This document shows, one piece after another, positions 29,126-36,663 of a stretch of 64,000 nt of DNA; position 1 is the first letter of the stretch, and each line of letters opens with the position of its first letter. The DNA comes from CAVWSM01 sp963798505. Lineage in GTDB: Bacteria > Actinomycetota > Actinomycetes > Jiangellales > Jiangellaceae. The stretch spans positions 103,458 to 167,457 of the forward strand of contig CAWCTX010000008.1 in the NCBI GenBank assembly GCA_963798505.1. The letters run 5' to 3'. Both the position numbers and the translations under genes were made by a program. The notes under the pieces were generated by a model. That model was not told where the DNA came from and searched no databases. It was given only the letters and a program-made list of their open reading frames with translations.

Positions 29126-30826
29126 CGGGCACCCTCCACGACGGCGGCCGCGTCATCGAGCGCACGCCGCGCCCCAGCGTCCACACGCGTCGCGTGCAGC
29201 AACACGATGAACCGCTCCCGCTCACTGTCGAGCAACCGGTCGAGCCGCGCATGCAGGTCACGTCGCGCCTTGTCGGCCAGACGTCGTACGGCCTCGTCGC
29301 CGAACACCGCCTCCAGCAGTCGCTGCCCCACGACGGCGGTACCACCACCCACGGCAAGCTCGGCGCCGGTCGGGATGAACGCCGTCGACGCGAACACTGC
29401 GATCATCAACGCCACCGCGAGCCCGTTGACCCCAAGGGCAAGCGCACGCGCCACGCCCTTGCGACTCGCGCCCTCTGTCCTGACCAGCTCCAGCACGGCG
29501 CCCTGCCATTCCCGAATCTCCGCCGTCGTACGGTCGTGCAGGTCCGGGGCGGCCCGCGCCAGCTCTTCGCCGGTCGAGGCCAGCAACGCCGCCCCGGCCG
29601 GCTCGCTGGACCACTGACGAGCGGTGCGTTCCGCGGCCCGGTCGGCCGCGTCGATCACTACCGCCTCCAAGCCAACCCCAATCGCCGCCGACACGTTCTC
29701 GGCCGGTGCCGGCTCACCACGCAAGGCAGCGCTGACCCGGTCGCGCAGCTTCCCGACCGTTGCCTCCAGCGAGCGCAGAAACTCCCCGGTGCCTACGAAG
29801 TCCTGCCACCGCGCGAGCACCTCGCCACGCAGCAGCGACCCGTCGGCCGTCGCGTCATGGATGGCCGCCTCTGCACCGTCGTACGCGCCGTCGACCTCCG
29901 TCCGCAGCCGGTCATAAGCCGCGGCCTGCTCATCAGCCGCCTCGGCAAGCACAGGCACGCGACGGAGCAGCCCGCCGATTGCGCCCGTCAGCGTGCGACG
30001 TACGACCTCGCGCCGGATGCCCGCATCGGCGGCGAGATCCACCAACCAGTCACGCAGGGGCGCCAGATCCGCATCACCGATGAGGCCCTCGTCGTCGAGC
30101 TCGACCTCGCGCACGCTGAACAGTGGAGCATCACCGAGCCCGTGCGACGCGAGCATCTCGGCCAGGTGCGTGATCACCTCCGTGAGTGCTTGAGGTGGTA
30201 CGCGGTTGAGCACGACAGCAACTTCGGCGCTCCGCTCCGCGGCCTCGCGGAGGAATCCCCATGGCACCGCGTCGGCATAGCGGGCGGCGGTGGTGACGAA
30301 CACCCAGAGATCGGCTGCCGCAAGCAGCTCCGCCGCGAGCCGCCTGTTGTCGTCGACGACCGAGTCGATGTCTGGCGCATCGAGGAGCGCGAGCCCGGCG
30401 CCAAGGCTCGCGTCGGCAACCATGTGCAGCGCCCCCGGATCGCCGACCGCCCCGGTCACCCGCGGCAGCGACGGCAGGACGCGCTCGCCGGCGAACCACG
30501 CCGTGTCGTCAGGATGGTGCACGAGGATCGGCGACCGTGTGGTCGGGCGGAGGACTCCGGTGACACTGACCACGCGCACCGACAACCGAGTTGACGAGCG
30601 TCGACTTGCCGGCGCCCGTGGATCCGCCCACGACGGCGAGCAGCGGTGCGTCCACCTCGCGCAGCCTCGGCAGCATGTAGTCGTCGAGCTGGGCGAGCAT
30701 CTGGTCGCGGACCTCTGACGCCCGTGCGGCACCCGCTGTGGCGAGCGGGAAACTGAGCCCCGAGACCCGCCCGTGCAGGGCCTCGACCGCCTCGAGCAGG
30801 CGCCCGGATCCTGCGGTGATCGTCAC
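29122..30826 (-). CDS. Dynamin-family GTPase, coupled partner (one frameshift near 30590)
   Basis: About 567 residues. From the GTG at 30826 it reads MTITAGSGRLLEAVEALHGR with P-loop VVGGSTGAGKSTLVNSVVG at about 68-86. The frame changes by one base near 30590 and resumes RVVSVTGVLRPTTRSPIL (G2 Thr). G3 is LALLDAPDIDSV and G4 is VVLNRV. A long helical stalk follows, then a membrane hairpin around GVNGLAVALMIAVFASTAFI and a C-terminal helical region. The Walker region and body match the same family, so I treat it as one gene. It precedes and is coupled to the smaller GTPase, comparable to paired actinobacterial dynamins implicated in membrane remodelling. Confidence 0.85.
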
Positions 30827-30878
30827 AGTGACGATCCTGCCCGGTCCTTCGCGGGATCACCCATCCTGGCGCGCCGGG

Positions 30879-32111
30879 TTACAACGAGAGGTACGGCGCG
30901 GAACCCGGCGGCACCGTCGGCACGAACGCACGCCGCCGCCGGTCAGCGAGCACACTGAGCAGGTCGTTCTGCCGCTCGGCCGCGTCCGCGGTCGCGGTGC
31001 CGTGCAGGATGCGCGAGCGGAGGAACGCGAGCTCGGTCGCGGCGTCGTGGTACTCCTCCGTCGCGGTCGCCATCTCCTCGCCCCCAAGTCGGCGCGCAGC
31101 GTTGCGCAGCTCTTTGCGTGCGGGCAGCGACGCGAGCATCGGGATCTCGTACGGGGCCAGCCAACCAGCGGCGGCGTAGGCAGGGAGGTTCCGCTCGACC
31201 ACCTGTCCCTCCCGACGCCGCGACCACGTGGCGACCCAGACCGAGCCGAGGAAAACGGGCACCATCACGAGCGGGTAGATGACGAAGAACGTGGTGCCGC
31301 CAGACAGGGTGGCTGCGGTGTTCCACAGCCCATGGAGGGTGACGGCGGCGAGATAGCCGACGATCGGGGCGACCAGCTTGGTCGTCCGGCTGCGCGACGT
31401 CGCTGCGATCCCAAGCCCGATCCCGATCATCGACGTGAACAAGGGGTGTGCGAACAACGCCAAGATCCCGCGCAAGACGAACGTCGACGCGGATGCGACA
31501 ACACCACCGGACAGCGCGCCGGTCTGCTCGATCCCCTCGACGAACGCGCGCCCGAAGTAGAGGACGTTCTCGGTGAACGCGAAACCGAGCGCCGAGAACC
31601 CAGCGAGCACGATGCCGTCGATCACCCCATCGAACTCGTGACGACGCAGCAGCACGAAACCGACGACGAACGCGCCCTTCATGAACTCCTCGGAGTTTGG
31701 CGCGACGAGGATCGCCGTGATTGCCTCACCCGTCTCGCGTCCGTACGCCGCCTCGAGCACCACGGCCGCCGCGGAGTTGATGACGATTGCGACCAGCGCG
31801 GCCACGGTCGCTCCCCATGCAAAGGCGAGCATCAAATGGTTCGGCGGCTCAGGCTCCCAGCGGTCGATCCAGAGCAGCGCGCCGGCCACCGGAAAGACCG
31901 GCAGCAAGGCGAGTACGGTCCCTGCGACGAGGCCCTGCTCACCGACCGACCCGGCGAGTATCTGCGTGACGATCAACCCGGCGACCGCGACCACGACCAT
32001 CAGCCCGATGCCCAACGCCATCGTGCGGCGGCGCGCCGCCCGCACCGAGTGGTACGCGGGGTGGGTCGCAGGAAGCGGCTCGCTCACAGGCGCGAGCCTA
32101 TTGAAGGTCAT
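30879..32111 (-). CDS. prsW: PrsW-family intramembrane metalloprotease
   Basis: A 410-residue polytopic membrane protein (about eight segments between residues 25 and 290). PrsW active-site motifs are visible: NSEEFMKGAFV at about 138-148 (E-E-x-x-K), FAFTENVLYFGRAF, FAHPLFTSMIGIGLG and LHGLWNTAATL. These supply the Glu and His residues needed for metal-dependent cleavage within the membrane. PrsW-type proteases clip anti-sigma factors or other membrane proteins. A soluble C-terminal tail of about 110 residues follows (GGEEMATATEEYHDAATEL). I set the start at ATG 32111; a longer frame upstream would be the antisense of tRNA-Arg and is rejected. Confidence 0.92.
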   Translation of the reverse strand: MTFNRLAPVSEPLPATHPAYHSVRAARRRTMALGIGLMVVVAVAGLIVTQILAGSVGEQGLVAGTVLALLPVFPVAGALLWIDRWEPEPPNHLMLAFAWGATVAALVAIVINSAAAVVLEAAYGRETGEAITAILVAPNSEEFMKGAFVVGFVLLRRHEFDGVIDGIVLAGFSALGFAFTENVLYFGRAFVEGIEQTGALSGGVVASASTFVLRGILALFAHPLFTSMIGIGLGIAATSRSRTTKLVAPIVGYLAAVTLHGLWNTAATLSGGTTFFVIYPLVMVPVFLGSVWVATWSRRREGQVVERNLPAYAAAGWLAPYEIPMLASLPARKELRNAARRLGGEEMATATEEYHDAATELAFLRSRILHGTATADAAERQNDLLSVLADRRRRAFVPTVPPGSAPYLSL

Positions 32112-32140
32112 CGGCGGGTAACCTTGCGCCGGAGTTACCG

Positions 32141-32214
32141 GCGCCCGTAGCTCAGCCGGATAGAGCAGGTGCCTTCTAAGCACTTGGTCGGGGGTTCGAG
32201 TCCCTCCGGGCGCG
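32141..32214 (+). tRNA. tRNA-Arg (anticodon TCT), attachment site of an integrative element
   Basis: Cloverleaf with acceptor GCGCCCG/CGGGCGC, D-arm AGCTCAGCCGGATAGAGC, anticodon loop CTTCTAA (TCT), T-arm GGGGGTTCGAGTCCCTC and discriminator G. The sequence from the anticodon loop to just past the 3' end (32173-32215) is duplicated perfectly at 34758-34800, as expected for a tRNA used as attB. Confidence 0.96.
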
Positions 32215-32215
32215 C
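32173..32215 (+). repeat. attL-like 43-bp repeat (inside tRNA-Arg)
   Basis: Left copy of the duplication; runs from CTTCTAAGC in the anticodon arm to GGGCGCGC just past the acceptor stem. Identical to 34758-34800. Confidence 0.88.
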
Positions 32216-32298
32216 AATAGGCTTTGACCTGCACAAACGTGGGGACGGGCTTCCGCGAATTCGTGGCACATCGCTGCTAGGCCAAATAACTTGCGCCC

Positions 32299-32400
32299 AT
32301 GGGCACACCCCTGGACACCCTGCTGCGGTCGTGGAATCTGTCCCTGCGGGCCCGGAATCTGGCCCCGGCGACGATCCACTCGCTGGGGCGAGCAGCAGGC
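32299..32400 (+). pseudogene. Tyrosine-recombinase (integrase) N-terminal stub
   Basis: From ATG 32299 the frame encodes TPLDTLLRSWNLSLRARNLA followed by PATIHSLGRAAG, matching the start of the SAM-like core-binding domain of phage/ICE tyrosine integrases (pattern L-R-S-W-x-L-x-L-R-A-x-N-L-x-P-x-T-I). After about 34 residues similarity stops, with no catalytic domain or R-H-R-Y residues; the frame runs on to 32712 without meaning. It lies 84 bp inside the left attachment repeat, which fits a deleted integrase gene. Confidence 0.6.
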
Positions 32401-32451
32401 CCACGGATCTCGGCGGACAACGTTAGGCGCGTGGGCCATCGTTGCGTCGGC

Positions 32452-32565
32452 TCAGACGGCGACAGTGAACAGCATCGTCAGCGCCACGACGGCGGCGGCG
32501 GCGAAGAGGCACACGGCTGCCCACAGCAGGCCGCGGCTGGGTTCCTTTGGGGACGCTGTGATCAT
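32452..32565 (-). CDS. Very small single-pass membrane peptide (37 aa)
   Basis: ATG 32565 is preceded by GAGGGGG about seven bases away. The product starts MITASPKEPSRG, and residues 13-37 (LLWAAVCLFAAAAVVALTML and so on) are a single hydrophobic helix running to the C-terminus. Such tail-anchored mini-proteins are common in actinobacterial elements. The function is unknown. Confidence 0.5.
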   Translation of the reverse strand: MITASPKEPSRGLLWAAVCLFAAAAVVALTMLFTVAV

Positions 32566-32716
32566 GCCGCCACCCCCTCGGGTGGGTCGCACTCGCGAGA
32601 AGACCGGAGACAACCGTCGACCCGGGGTCGACGGTCGCGCCATCAGTCGGCGGCAAGCATGGGACGCCCCCAGGCAAAGGGTGTCATTCGTCAGAACGGT
32701 CGTCGCCCGTGAGGCG

Positions 32717-32818
32717 TTACACAGGGTCTGGTGGCTGTAGCCGAGCTGGCCGCCGATGGGACGCTCCGGTGGCGCGCAGCTTGCGGGCTAGCGCGACGTC
32801 TTCGGGGGCATGGGTCAT
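32717..32818 (-). CDS. Short helix-turn-helix-like protein, probably frameshifted
   Basis: ATG 32818 overlaps the upstream stop (ATGA). It begins MTHAPEDVALARKLRATGAS followed by H-R-R; in its own frame it ends after 33 residues. One base later the DNA reads IGGQLGYSHQTLCNAS, the continuation expected for a helix-turn-helix of the form L-R-A-x-G-x-S-x-R-x-I-x-x-x-L-G-x-S-x-x-T. I infer an indel near 32760 and a small DNA-binding protein coupled to the gene at 32815-33108. Confidence 0.45.
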   Translation of the reverse strand: MTHAPEDVALARKLRATGASHRRPARLQPPDPV

Positions 32819-33108
32819 GGTGACGCGAACCCCTCGGGTGGTGCATGGCGGCGAACCTTGGCGGCGGTCAGCCACGTCGTGTAGCCGACGCTGGGCGCGG
32901 TGGGGTAGCGGACGAATGCGCGCCAGCCGCTGTCGTTGTGTTGCCAGGCGTAGAGGAAGCCGAGGAACCATGTGCCGTCGTGGAGCGCTTCGACAGCAGG
33001 TGGCGGGTCGACCTTGACGTACTGCAGGGGGTGGGGGCTCCCTGGTGGTTGGGTTCCCTCGACCCGCTGCTGAGCATGACAGGTCGGGCGCCGCCAGGCA
33101 GAACCCAA
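32815..33108 (-). CDS. Conserved small protein of actinobacterial integrative elements
   Basis: Up to 97 residues. The compact core VKVDPPPAVEALHDGTWFLG, then FLYAWQHNDSGWRAFVRYPT and TTWLTAAKVRRHA, looks like a small beta-rich domain seen in actinobacterial ICE and plasmid cargo. The start is uncertain; the true one may be nearer the VKVDPPP block than ATG 33108. It overlaps the helix-turn-helix gene downstream by four bases. Role unknown. Confidence 0.55.
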   Translation of the reverse strand: MGSAWRRPTCHAQQRVEGTQPPGSPHPLQYVKVDPPPAVEALHDGTWFLGFLYAWQHNDSGWRAFVRYPTAPSVGYTTWLTAAKVRRHAPPEGFASP

Positions 33109-33335
33109 ATCCCCTCGGTTGTCAGACCTTGCCCTTCGATGCGCTCGGTCGAGGGGTCAAGTCGGGATGCCACTCTTGGAGGTGGGCACTGGCCTCTGTG
33201 TAGGCCAGGTCGCAGATAGGACAGGTCCGGCTGGTCGGTACGTCGCTTGGCTTCCCTTCGGGCTGCTGCCCCCGCGGGCGTTGGTCGCTCAACGTCGTTC
33301 CTTTGCATCTTGGAGGGTCGAGGTCGAAAGGACAG

Positions 33336-33364
33336 GCGCCCCCGGCTGCGTGAGCCGGGGGCGC
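33336..33364 (-). terminator. Strong hairpin downstream of the secreted-protein gene
   Basis: GCGCCCCCGGCT (33336-33347) and AGCCGGGGGCGC (33353-33364) form a perfect 12-bp stem with a 5-base loop. It lies 19 bp beyond the stop of the minus-strand gene at 33383-33929, in the right place for a factor-independent terminator, with only a weak T stretch. Confidence 0.6.
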
Positions 33365-33382
33365 TGCGGTGCTGCGGGTGGA

Positions 33383-33929
33383 TCAGGCGACAGGCGCCGC
33401 CACCGGGGTCTCCGGCAGGAGCACGTCGTTCACGAGCAGGTCGGAGCCGAAGGCGTGGCGCTGGTCGGTGTGCATGGTCATGTAGTTGACCCCGCCCGCG
33501 TCGGCGCAGTCCAACCACTTGTAGCCGACATCGCGCTGCGAGTCGATGAGCGTGAGCCCGCCGAGGCCGGTCAGCTTCCAGCCGTCGATCTTGCCGTTGC
33601 TCTTGCGCACGGTCTCCGTCGCGAGGCCCTGCTTCCAGTTGCTGATCCATCTCGTTGTGCCGGACCTCGCCGTTGTTGCACTGCCACGACTTGTCCGTGG
33701 TGACCGTGAACGTCGTGGAGAACGCGACCGGGGTGCTCTGCACGTTGGACTCGTTCCAGCCAAGGACCGGCTGGACATCGCCCTTGCCGACGTAGCCGGT
33801 GATGACGCCGGCGTTTGTGGCGTCGTAGCTGACGGCGGCACTGGCCGGGGCGGCGAGGGCAAGCGGGGCGGCGATCGCGGCGGTGGCCGCGAGGCCGAGG
33901 AGGAGCTTCTTCTTGGTCGAGAAAGCCAT
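33383..33929 (-). CDS. Secreted protein, function unknown (one frameshift near 33645)
   Basis: About 181 residues. The Sec signal peptide MAFSTKKKLLLGLAATAAIA continues to a likely cleavage after APASA (about residue 31). The mature region reads VSYDATNAGVITGYVGKGDV, QPVLGWNESNVQSTPVAFS, then TDKSWQCNNGEVRHNEM. A one-base frame change near 33645 leads to ISNWKQGLATETVRKSNGKI, DVGYKWLDCADAGGVNYMTM and the end LLPETPVAAPVA. Two cysteines in the mature protein could form a disulphide. It lies inside the tRNA-Arg-bounded element as cargo, with a strong hairpin after it. No family function is known to me. Confidence 0.68.
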
Positions 33930-34092
33930 GACTTCTTCGTGCCCTTTCGGTGGCTGAGGTGTCTGCCCCCGTTGGGGCCGATGACTCCACTGTCGGCTTT
34001 TCGCGGCGTCGGCGAATCTGGCCACAGCGGACAGTCCGCGGTACTCCCGTGGATGTACTCCAAGCCCAGGGCATCACCCTGGGTTGATCCGC

Positions 34093-34338
34093 CTACGCGG
34101 GGACATCGTCCCGTTCGGGTCGCCCGCGGTCCCATCGCCACACACCTGCCCGTCGTCCACCTCGACCCCGGTCTAGGTCGCAGCGCGACACAGTGGCCAG
34201 CGGCACCACCACCTCAGTGCCACCCGGCTGCCAGGCGTACAGGCGCAGGCTGATCGCAGTGAAGTGGCCGAAGTCCGCGGGGAACGTGGCCGGTGGGCGC
34301 CCATCGGCGTAGTGGATCGTGAAGGTGGTCGCTGGCAT
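34093..34338 (-). CDS. Small hypothetical protein of the element
   Basis: From ATG 34338 (81 residues): MPATTFTIHYADGRPPATFP, then DFGHFTAISLRLYAWQPGGT and EVVVPLATVSRCDLDRG. A beta-rich fold is likely, similar in style to the 32815-33108 product (both have a LYAWQ-like segment). The C-terminal part is low-complexity, Arg/Gly-rich. It is element cargo of unknown role. Confidence 0.5.
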   Translation of the reverse strand: MPATTFTIHYADGRPPATFPADFGHFTAISLRLYAWQPGGTEVVVPLATVSRCDLDRGRGGRRAGVWRWDRGRPERDDVPA

Positions 34339-34421
34339 GGGTCGGGCTCCGATCGTGCCGTGGTGCCTCGACCCGTGAGCCATCGTCGCAGGACGGGCTC
34401 GACTACACAGCAGCGAGATCG

Positions 34422-34679
34422 CTAGGCGGCGGCGCGCCGGTCGCAGAGGAACGCCAGGCGCTCCGCCAGGTTGGCGGCCGCGGCGAAGGATTCGGCGGCG
34501 TTGTACGCCATCGGATCCCCGTAGCGTTTGCCCTGCCGGCGGTAGTGGTGCTCGTGGTCGAGGAGCATCTGGTAGAGCTCGGCCGCGAGCTCGGCCCGCG
34601 GGTCACGCGTCAAGTCGGTCACGTCCCGGGTATCGGCAGAACGAGCGACGCGGTCAAATCCGGCGACAAGATCGCTCAC
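34422..34679 (-). CDS. Small hypothetical protein of the element, helical
   Basis: An 85-residue mostly helical protein: MSDLVAGFDRVARSADTRDV, AELAAELYQMLLDHEHHYRR, GDPMAYNAAESFAAAANLAE and RLAFLCDRRAAA. No domain is recognised. It is the gene closest to the right attachment repeat and, with the other minus-strand genes, could form an operon running toward tRNA-Arg. Confidence 0.55.
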   Translation of the reverse strand: MSDLVAGFDRVARSADTRDVTDLTRDPRAELAAELYQMLLDHEHHYRRQGKRYGDPMAYNAAESFAAAANLAERLAFLCDRRAAA

Positions 34680-34757
34680 CGACCAAGTAACTTTGCACGT
34701 ACGCTCCCCCCGAGGACGGTAAAACCGCAGGTCAGCGCATCGTTGAGTGCCGCTTCA

Positions 34758-34800
34758 CTTCTAAGCACTTGGTCGGGGGTTCGAGTCCCTCCGGGCGCGC
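34758..34800 (+). repeat. attR-like orphan 3' half of tRNA-Arg
   Basis: 43 bp identical to 32173-32215, containing the anticodon loop CTTCTAA, T-arm and acceptor 3' strand without a 5' half. It marks the right end of the integrated element. Confidence 0.88.
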
Positions 34801-34824
34801 TCTTCCCCGCCCCGCACTGTGATG

Positions 34825-34840
34825 ATATCGTTTTCGATAT
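34825..34840. promoter_or_regulatory. Probable operator of the Doc-type toxin-antitoxin pair
   Basis: The perfect dyad ATATCG-TTTT-CGATAT runs into the antitoxin start codon (ATG 34839). Its position over the start and its AT-rich character suggest antitoxin-mediated autorepression. It shares the CGATAT half-site with the vapBC and PadR upstream regions. Confidence 0.5.
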
Positions 34841-35055
34841 GTCCACCGAGACGACGTTCCTAGTCCGCCTCACCAGCGATGAGCGCGAGGCATTGCGCGC
34901 TCGCGCCGAGCGCCGAAGGCCGCTCGATGCAGGAGATTGCGCATGAGGCCATCGTCGAGCGAGTCACCCAGGCCGATCAGCGCGAACGCGCACTCAAGAC
35001 GCTTCGCCGGGTCATGGCTCGCGACGCCGAGCTCCTCGAGCGGCTCGCACAGTGA
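34839..35055 (+). CDS. Antitoxin of the Doc-type pair (one frameshift near 34917)
   Basis: About 71 residues. The ATG at 34839 gives MSTETTFLVRLTSDEREALR and ARAERR, a ribbon-helix-helix-like N-terminus. After one extra base near 34917 the frame continues SMQEIAHEAIVERVTQADQR and ALKTLRRVMARDAELLERLA to the stop at 35055. The stop overlaps the toxin GTG (GTGA). The layout of a DNA-binding N-terminus and helical toxin-binding C-terminus fits an antitoxin. With the indel as written the product would be truncated to about 35 residues. Confidence 0.7.
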
Positions 35056-35426
35056 TCGAGTACCTCACCCTGCACACCGTTCTGGCGATCTGCGACGAAG
35101 CAGGCTTCGTCGTTCGTGACGTGGGGCTCCTCGACGCGTCTTTGGCCCGCCCGCAGGTGACCGTCTTCGGCGAGGACGCCTATCCCGACATCGACACCAA
35201 GGCTGCCGCGCTTTGCGAGTCGATCAACAGATCGCACCCACTGCTGGATGGCAACAAGCGGCTGTCCTGGCTGCTGACGAAGATGTTCTACGACCTCAAC
35301 GGGTTCGATGTCGCCGCTGATGTCGGCGACGCCGAGCGCATGATCCTCCGCGTGGCCGCAGGCGACGCCGAGTTCACCGAGCTCGCCGCCTGGCTGCTCG
35401 AGCACCGCAGCAAGATCGACGCTTGA
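35052..35426 (+). CDS. doc: Doc/Fic-family toxin
   Basis: A 124-residue Fic-fold protein. The Fic signature HPLLDGNKRLSW (His62) is complete, with the characteristic H-x-x-x-D-G-N-K-R loop. Upstream are MIEYLTLHTVLAICDEAGFV and RDVGLLDASLARPQVTVFGE, the usual Doc N-terminus. Doc-type enzymes phosphorylate elongation factor EF-Tu (or modify other targets) and stop growth. Coupled to the antitoxin by a four-base overlap. The pair starts just outside the right attachment repeat, so it may be an earlier insertion at the same locus. Confidence 0.92.
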   Translation: MIEYLTLHTVLAICDEAGFVVRDVGLLDASLARPQVTVFGEDAYPDIDTKAAALCESINRSHPLLDGNKRLSWLLTKMFYDLNGFDVAADVGDAERMILRVAAGDAEFTELAAWLLEHRSKIDA

Positions 35427-35428
35427 GC

Positions 35429-35905
35429 ATGGCCGGTCGTCGTTCCCGCCGCATGCGCGCGCGCCCCCGTACGCGCAACTCCCCCGTCGAGCTCGGCGTC
35501 TGGGCCGTCCTCGCCGGTGCCGGCGCCGCATGGCTGCACCGTGCCGGAGGGGGCACCTTGCCCGACGCGATCGGCATCGCGGCCGGTGGCCTCGCCGTCG
35601 GCGTCGGCCTCGGCTGGCTCGTCAAGAGCGGCCGGTTGCAGCCGCCCGTACGCACCGACCTGTCGTCTCCGGACGCAGCCGACGACGAGCCCCTGGCTGA
35701 GCCGTCGGAGGCGCCGCCTAAGGTTGTCCACCGTGGCCAACGAGCGACTGGTGTGGATCGACTGCGAGATGACTGGCCTCGACCTGACGGACGACGCGCT
35801 GGTCGAGGTCGCCGTGCTCGTCACGGACGCCGAGCTGCAGGTGCTCGGCGATGGCGTCGACGTCGTGATCAAACCCCCGGACGACGCCGTCGATCGGATG
35901 GGTGA
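35429..35905 (+). CDS. Small membrane protein (true 3' end probably near 35721)
   Basis: From ATG 35429 the product begins MAGRRSRRMRARPRTRNSPV with a basic head, then two hydrophobic helices (ELGVWAVLAGAGAAWLHRAG; AIGIAAGGLAVGVGLGWLVK). The open frame continues 173 bp into orn in a meaningless, Arg-rich stretch. A TAA at 35719-35721, reachable with one deletion, would end the gene 11 bp before orn. I therefore expect about 97 residues and an indel. No function is known. Confidence 0.4.
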   Translation: MAGRRSRRMRARPRTRNSPVELGVWAVLAGAGAAWLHRAGGGTLPDAIGIAAGGLAVGVGLGWLVKSGRLQPPVRTDLSSPDAADDEPLAEPSEAPPKVVHRGQRATGVDRLRDDWPRPDGRRAGRGRRARHGRRAAGARRWRRRRDQTPGRRRRSDG

Positions 35906-36383
35906 CGTCGTCCGGCAGATGCACACGGCGTCGGGGCTGCTCGAGGCGCTCCCCGATGGCATCACGATGGACGAGGCGCGCGAGCTGATTCTCGCCTACA
36001 TCAAGCAGTACGTGCCGGAGCCCCGCAAGGCACCCCTCGCCGGTAACACCGTGCACATGGACCGCCTGTTCCTCGCCCGTGACCTGCCCGAGGTCGAAGC
36101 TCACCTGCACTACCGCAACGTCGACGTCTCGTCGATCAAGGAGCTGGCGCGGCGCTGGTACCCCCGGGCCTATTACGCCTCGCCTTCCAAGACGGGGAAT
36201 CACCGGGCCCTCGGCGACATCAAGGACTCGATCGAGGAGCTCCGCTACTACCGCCGGACGATCTTCGTCCAACCTCCCGGGCCGGACAGCGAAACGGCGA
36301 AGGCGGCGGCCCGCGAGATCGTGGCGGGACGACCGTCCGACAGCTCGATCCAGGAGCCGCCGGACGTTCCCGCGCAGTCCTGA
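35733..36383 (+). CDS. orn: Oligoribonuclease
   Basis: DEDDh 3'-5' exonuclease that degrades 2-5-nt RNA fragments (and pGpG), completing mRNA decay. Motif I is LVWIDCEMTGLDLTDD with Asp and Glu ligands. Motif II lies in NTVHMDRLFLARDLPEVEAH. The middle region YRNVDVSSIKELARRWYPRA and motif III GNHRALGDIKDSIEELRYYR (His and Asp) complete the site. At 216 residues the length fits the family, with a Ser/Pro-rich tail. The GTG at 35733 is the family start (VANERLVWIDCE). tRNA-His follows 48 bp downstream. Confidence 0.95.
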   Translation: MANERLVWIDCEMTGLDLTDDALVEVAVLVTDAELQVLGDGVDVVIKPPDDAVDRMGDVVRQMHTASGLLEALPDGITMDEARELILAYIKQYVPEPRKAPLAGNTVHMDRLFLARDLPEVEAHLHYRNVDVSSIKELARRWYPRAYYASPSKTGNHRALGDIKDSIEELRYYRRTIFVQPPGPDSETAKAAAREIVAGRPSDSSIQEPPDVPAQS

Positions 36384-36431
36384 GCATCGGATACACTCTT
36401 TCGGCACCCACGAGCAGGGTGTCGATTCATG

Positions 36432-36507
36432 GTGGCTGTAGCTCAGTTGGTAGAGCACCTGGTTGTGGTCCAGGTGGCCGCGGGTTCAAGTCCCGTCAGT
36501 CACCCCA
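36432..36507 (+). tRNA. tRNA-His (anticodon GTG)
   Basis: Acceptor GTGGCTG/CAGTCAC with an extra G at 36431 able to act as the -1 residue paired to C73, D-arm AGCTCAGTTGGTAGAGC, anticodon loop GTTGTGG (GTG), T-arm GGGTTCAAGTCCC, and encoded CCA at 36505-36507. Confidence 0.95.
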
Positions 36508-36512
36508 AACGT

Positions 36513-36544
36513 CGAGGCCCCCGGTGGTTACCGCCGGGGCCTCG
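36513..36544 (+). terminator. Terminator hairpin after tRNA-His
   Basis: CGAGGCCCC (36513-36521) and GGGGCCTCG (36536-36544) form a 9-bp perfect stem with an inner CGG/CCG extension, starting six bases past the tRNA 3' end. There is no T-run, in keeping with actinobacterial terminators. Confidence 0.6.
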
Positions 36545-36663
36545 AACATCATGGCTCACCTCGTGGCCACTGACCGACGGCGGTCGTGCATCGATCCCTG
36601 TCGTCGCGATCGCTGCACGTCTTGGCCATCGTCACCTCCATGACTAGCCAGTATCGTCCGGTT

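Larger units (their letters stand above)
32173..34800. mobile_element. Remnant integrative element bounded by a 43-bp tRNA-Arg duplication
   Basis: A perfect 43-bp direct repeat (32173-32215 and 34758-34800) brackets 2.6 kb. The left copy completes tRNA-Arg. The right copy is an orphan tRNA 3' half starting at the anticodon loop, the usual crossover region for tyrosine integrases. Inside are an integrase stub, several small minus-strand genes typical of actinobacterial elements, and a secreted protein. No intact integrase, replication or transfer gene remains, so this is either a decayed element or one mobilised in trans. Confidence 0.85.

Noticed and set aside
32112..32234. N-terminal extension of the PrsW gene upstream of 32111
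   Set aside because: The extra codons are the antisense of tRNA-Arg; the Met at 32111 fits the family start.
35722..35905. C-terminal 60 residues of the membrane protein before orn
   Set aside because: They overlap orn, are Arg-rich and meaningless, and a natural stop lies at 35719-35721 in a neighbouring frame.
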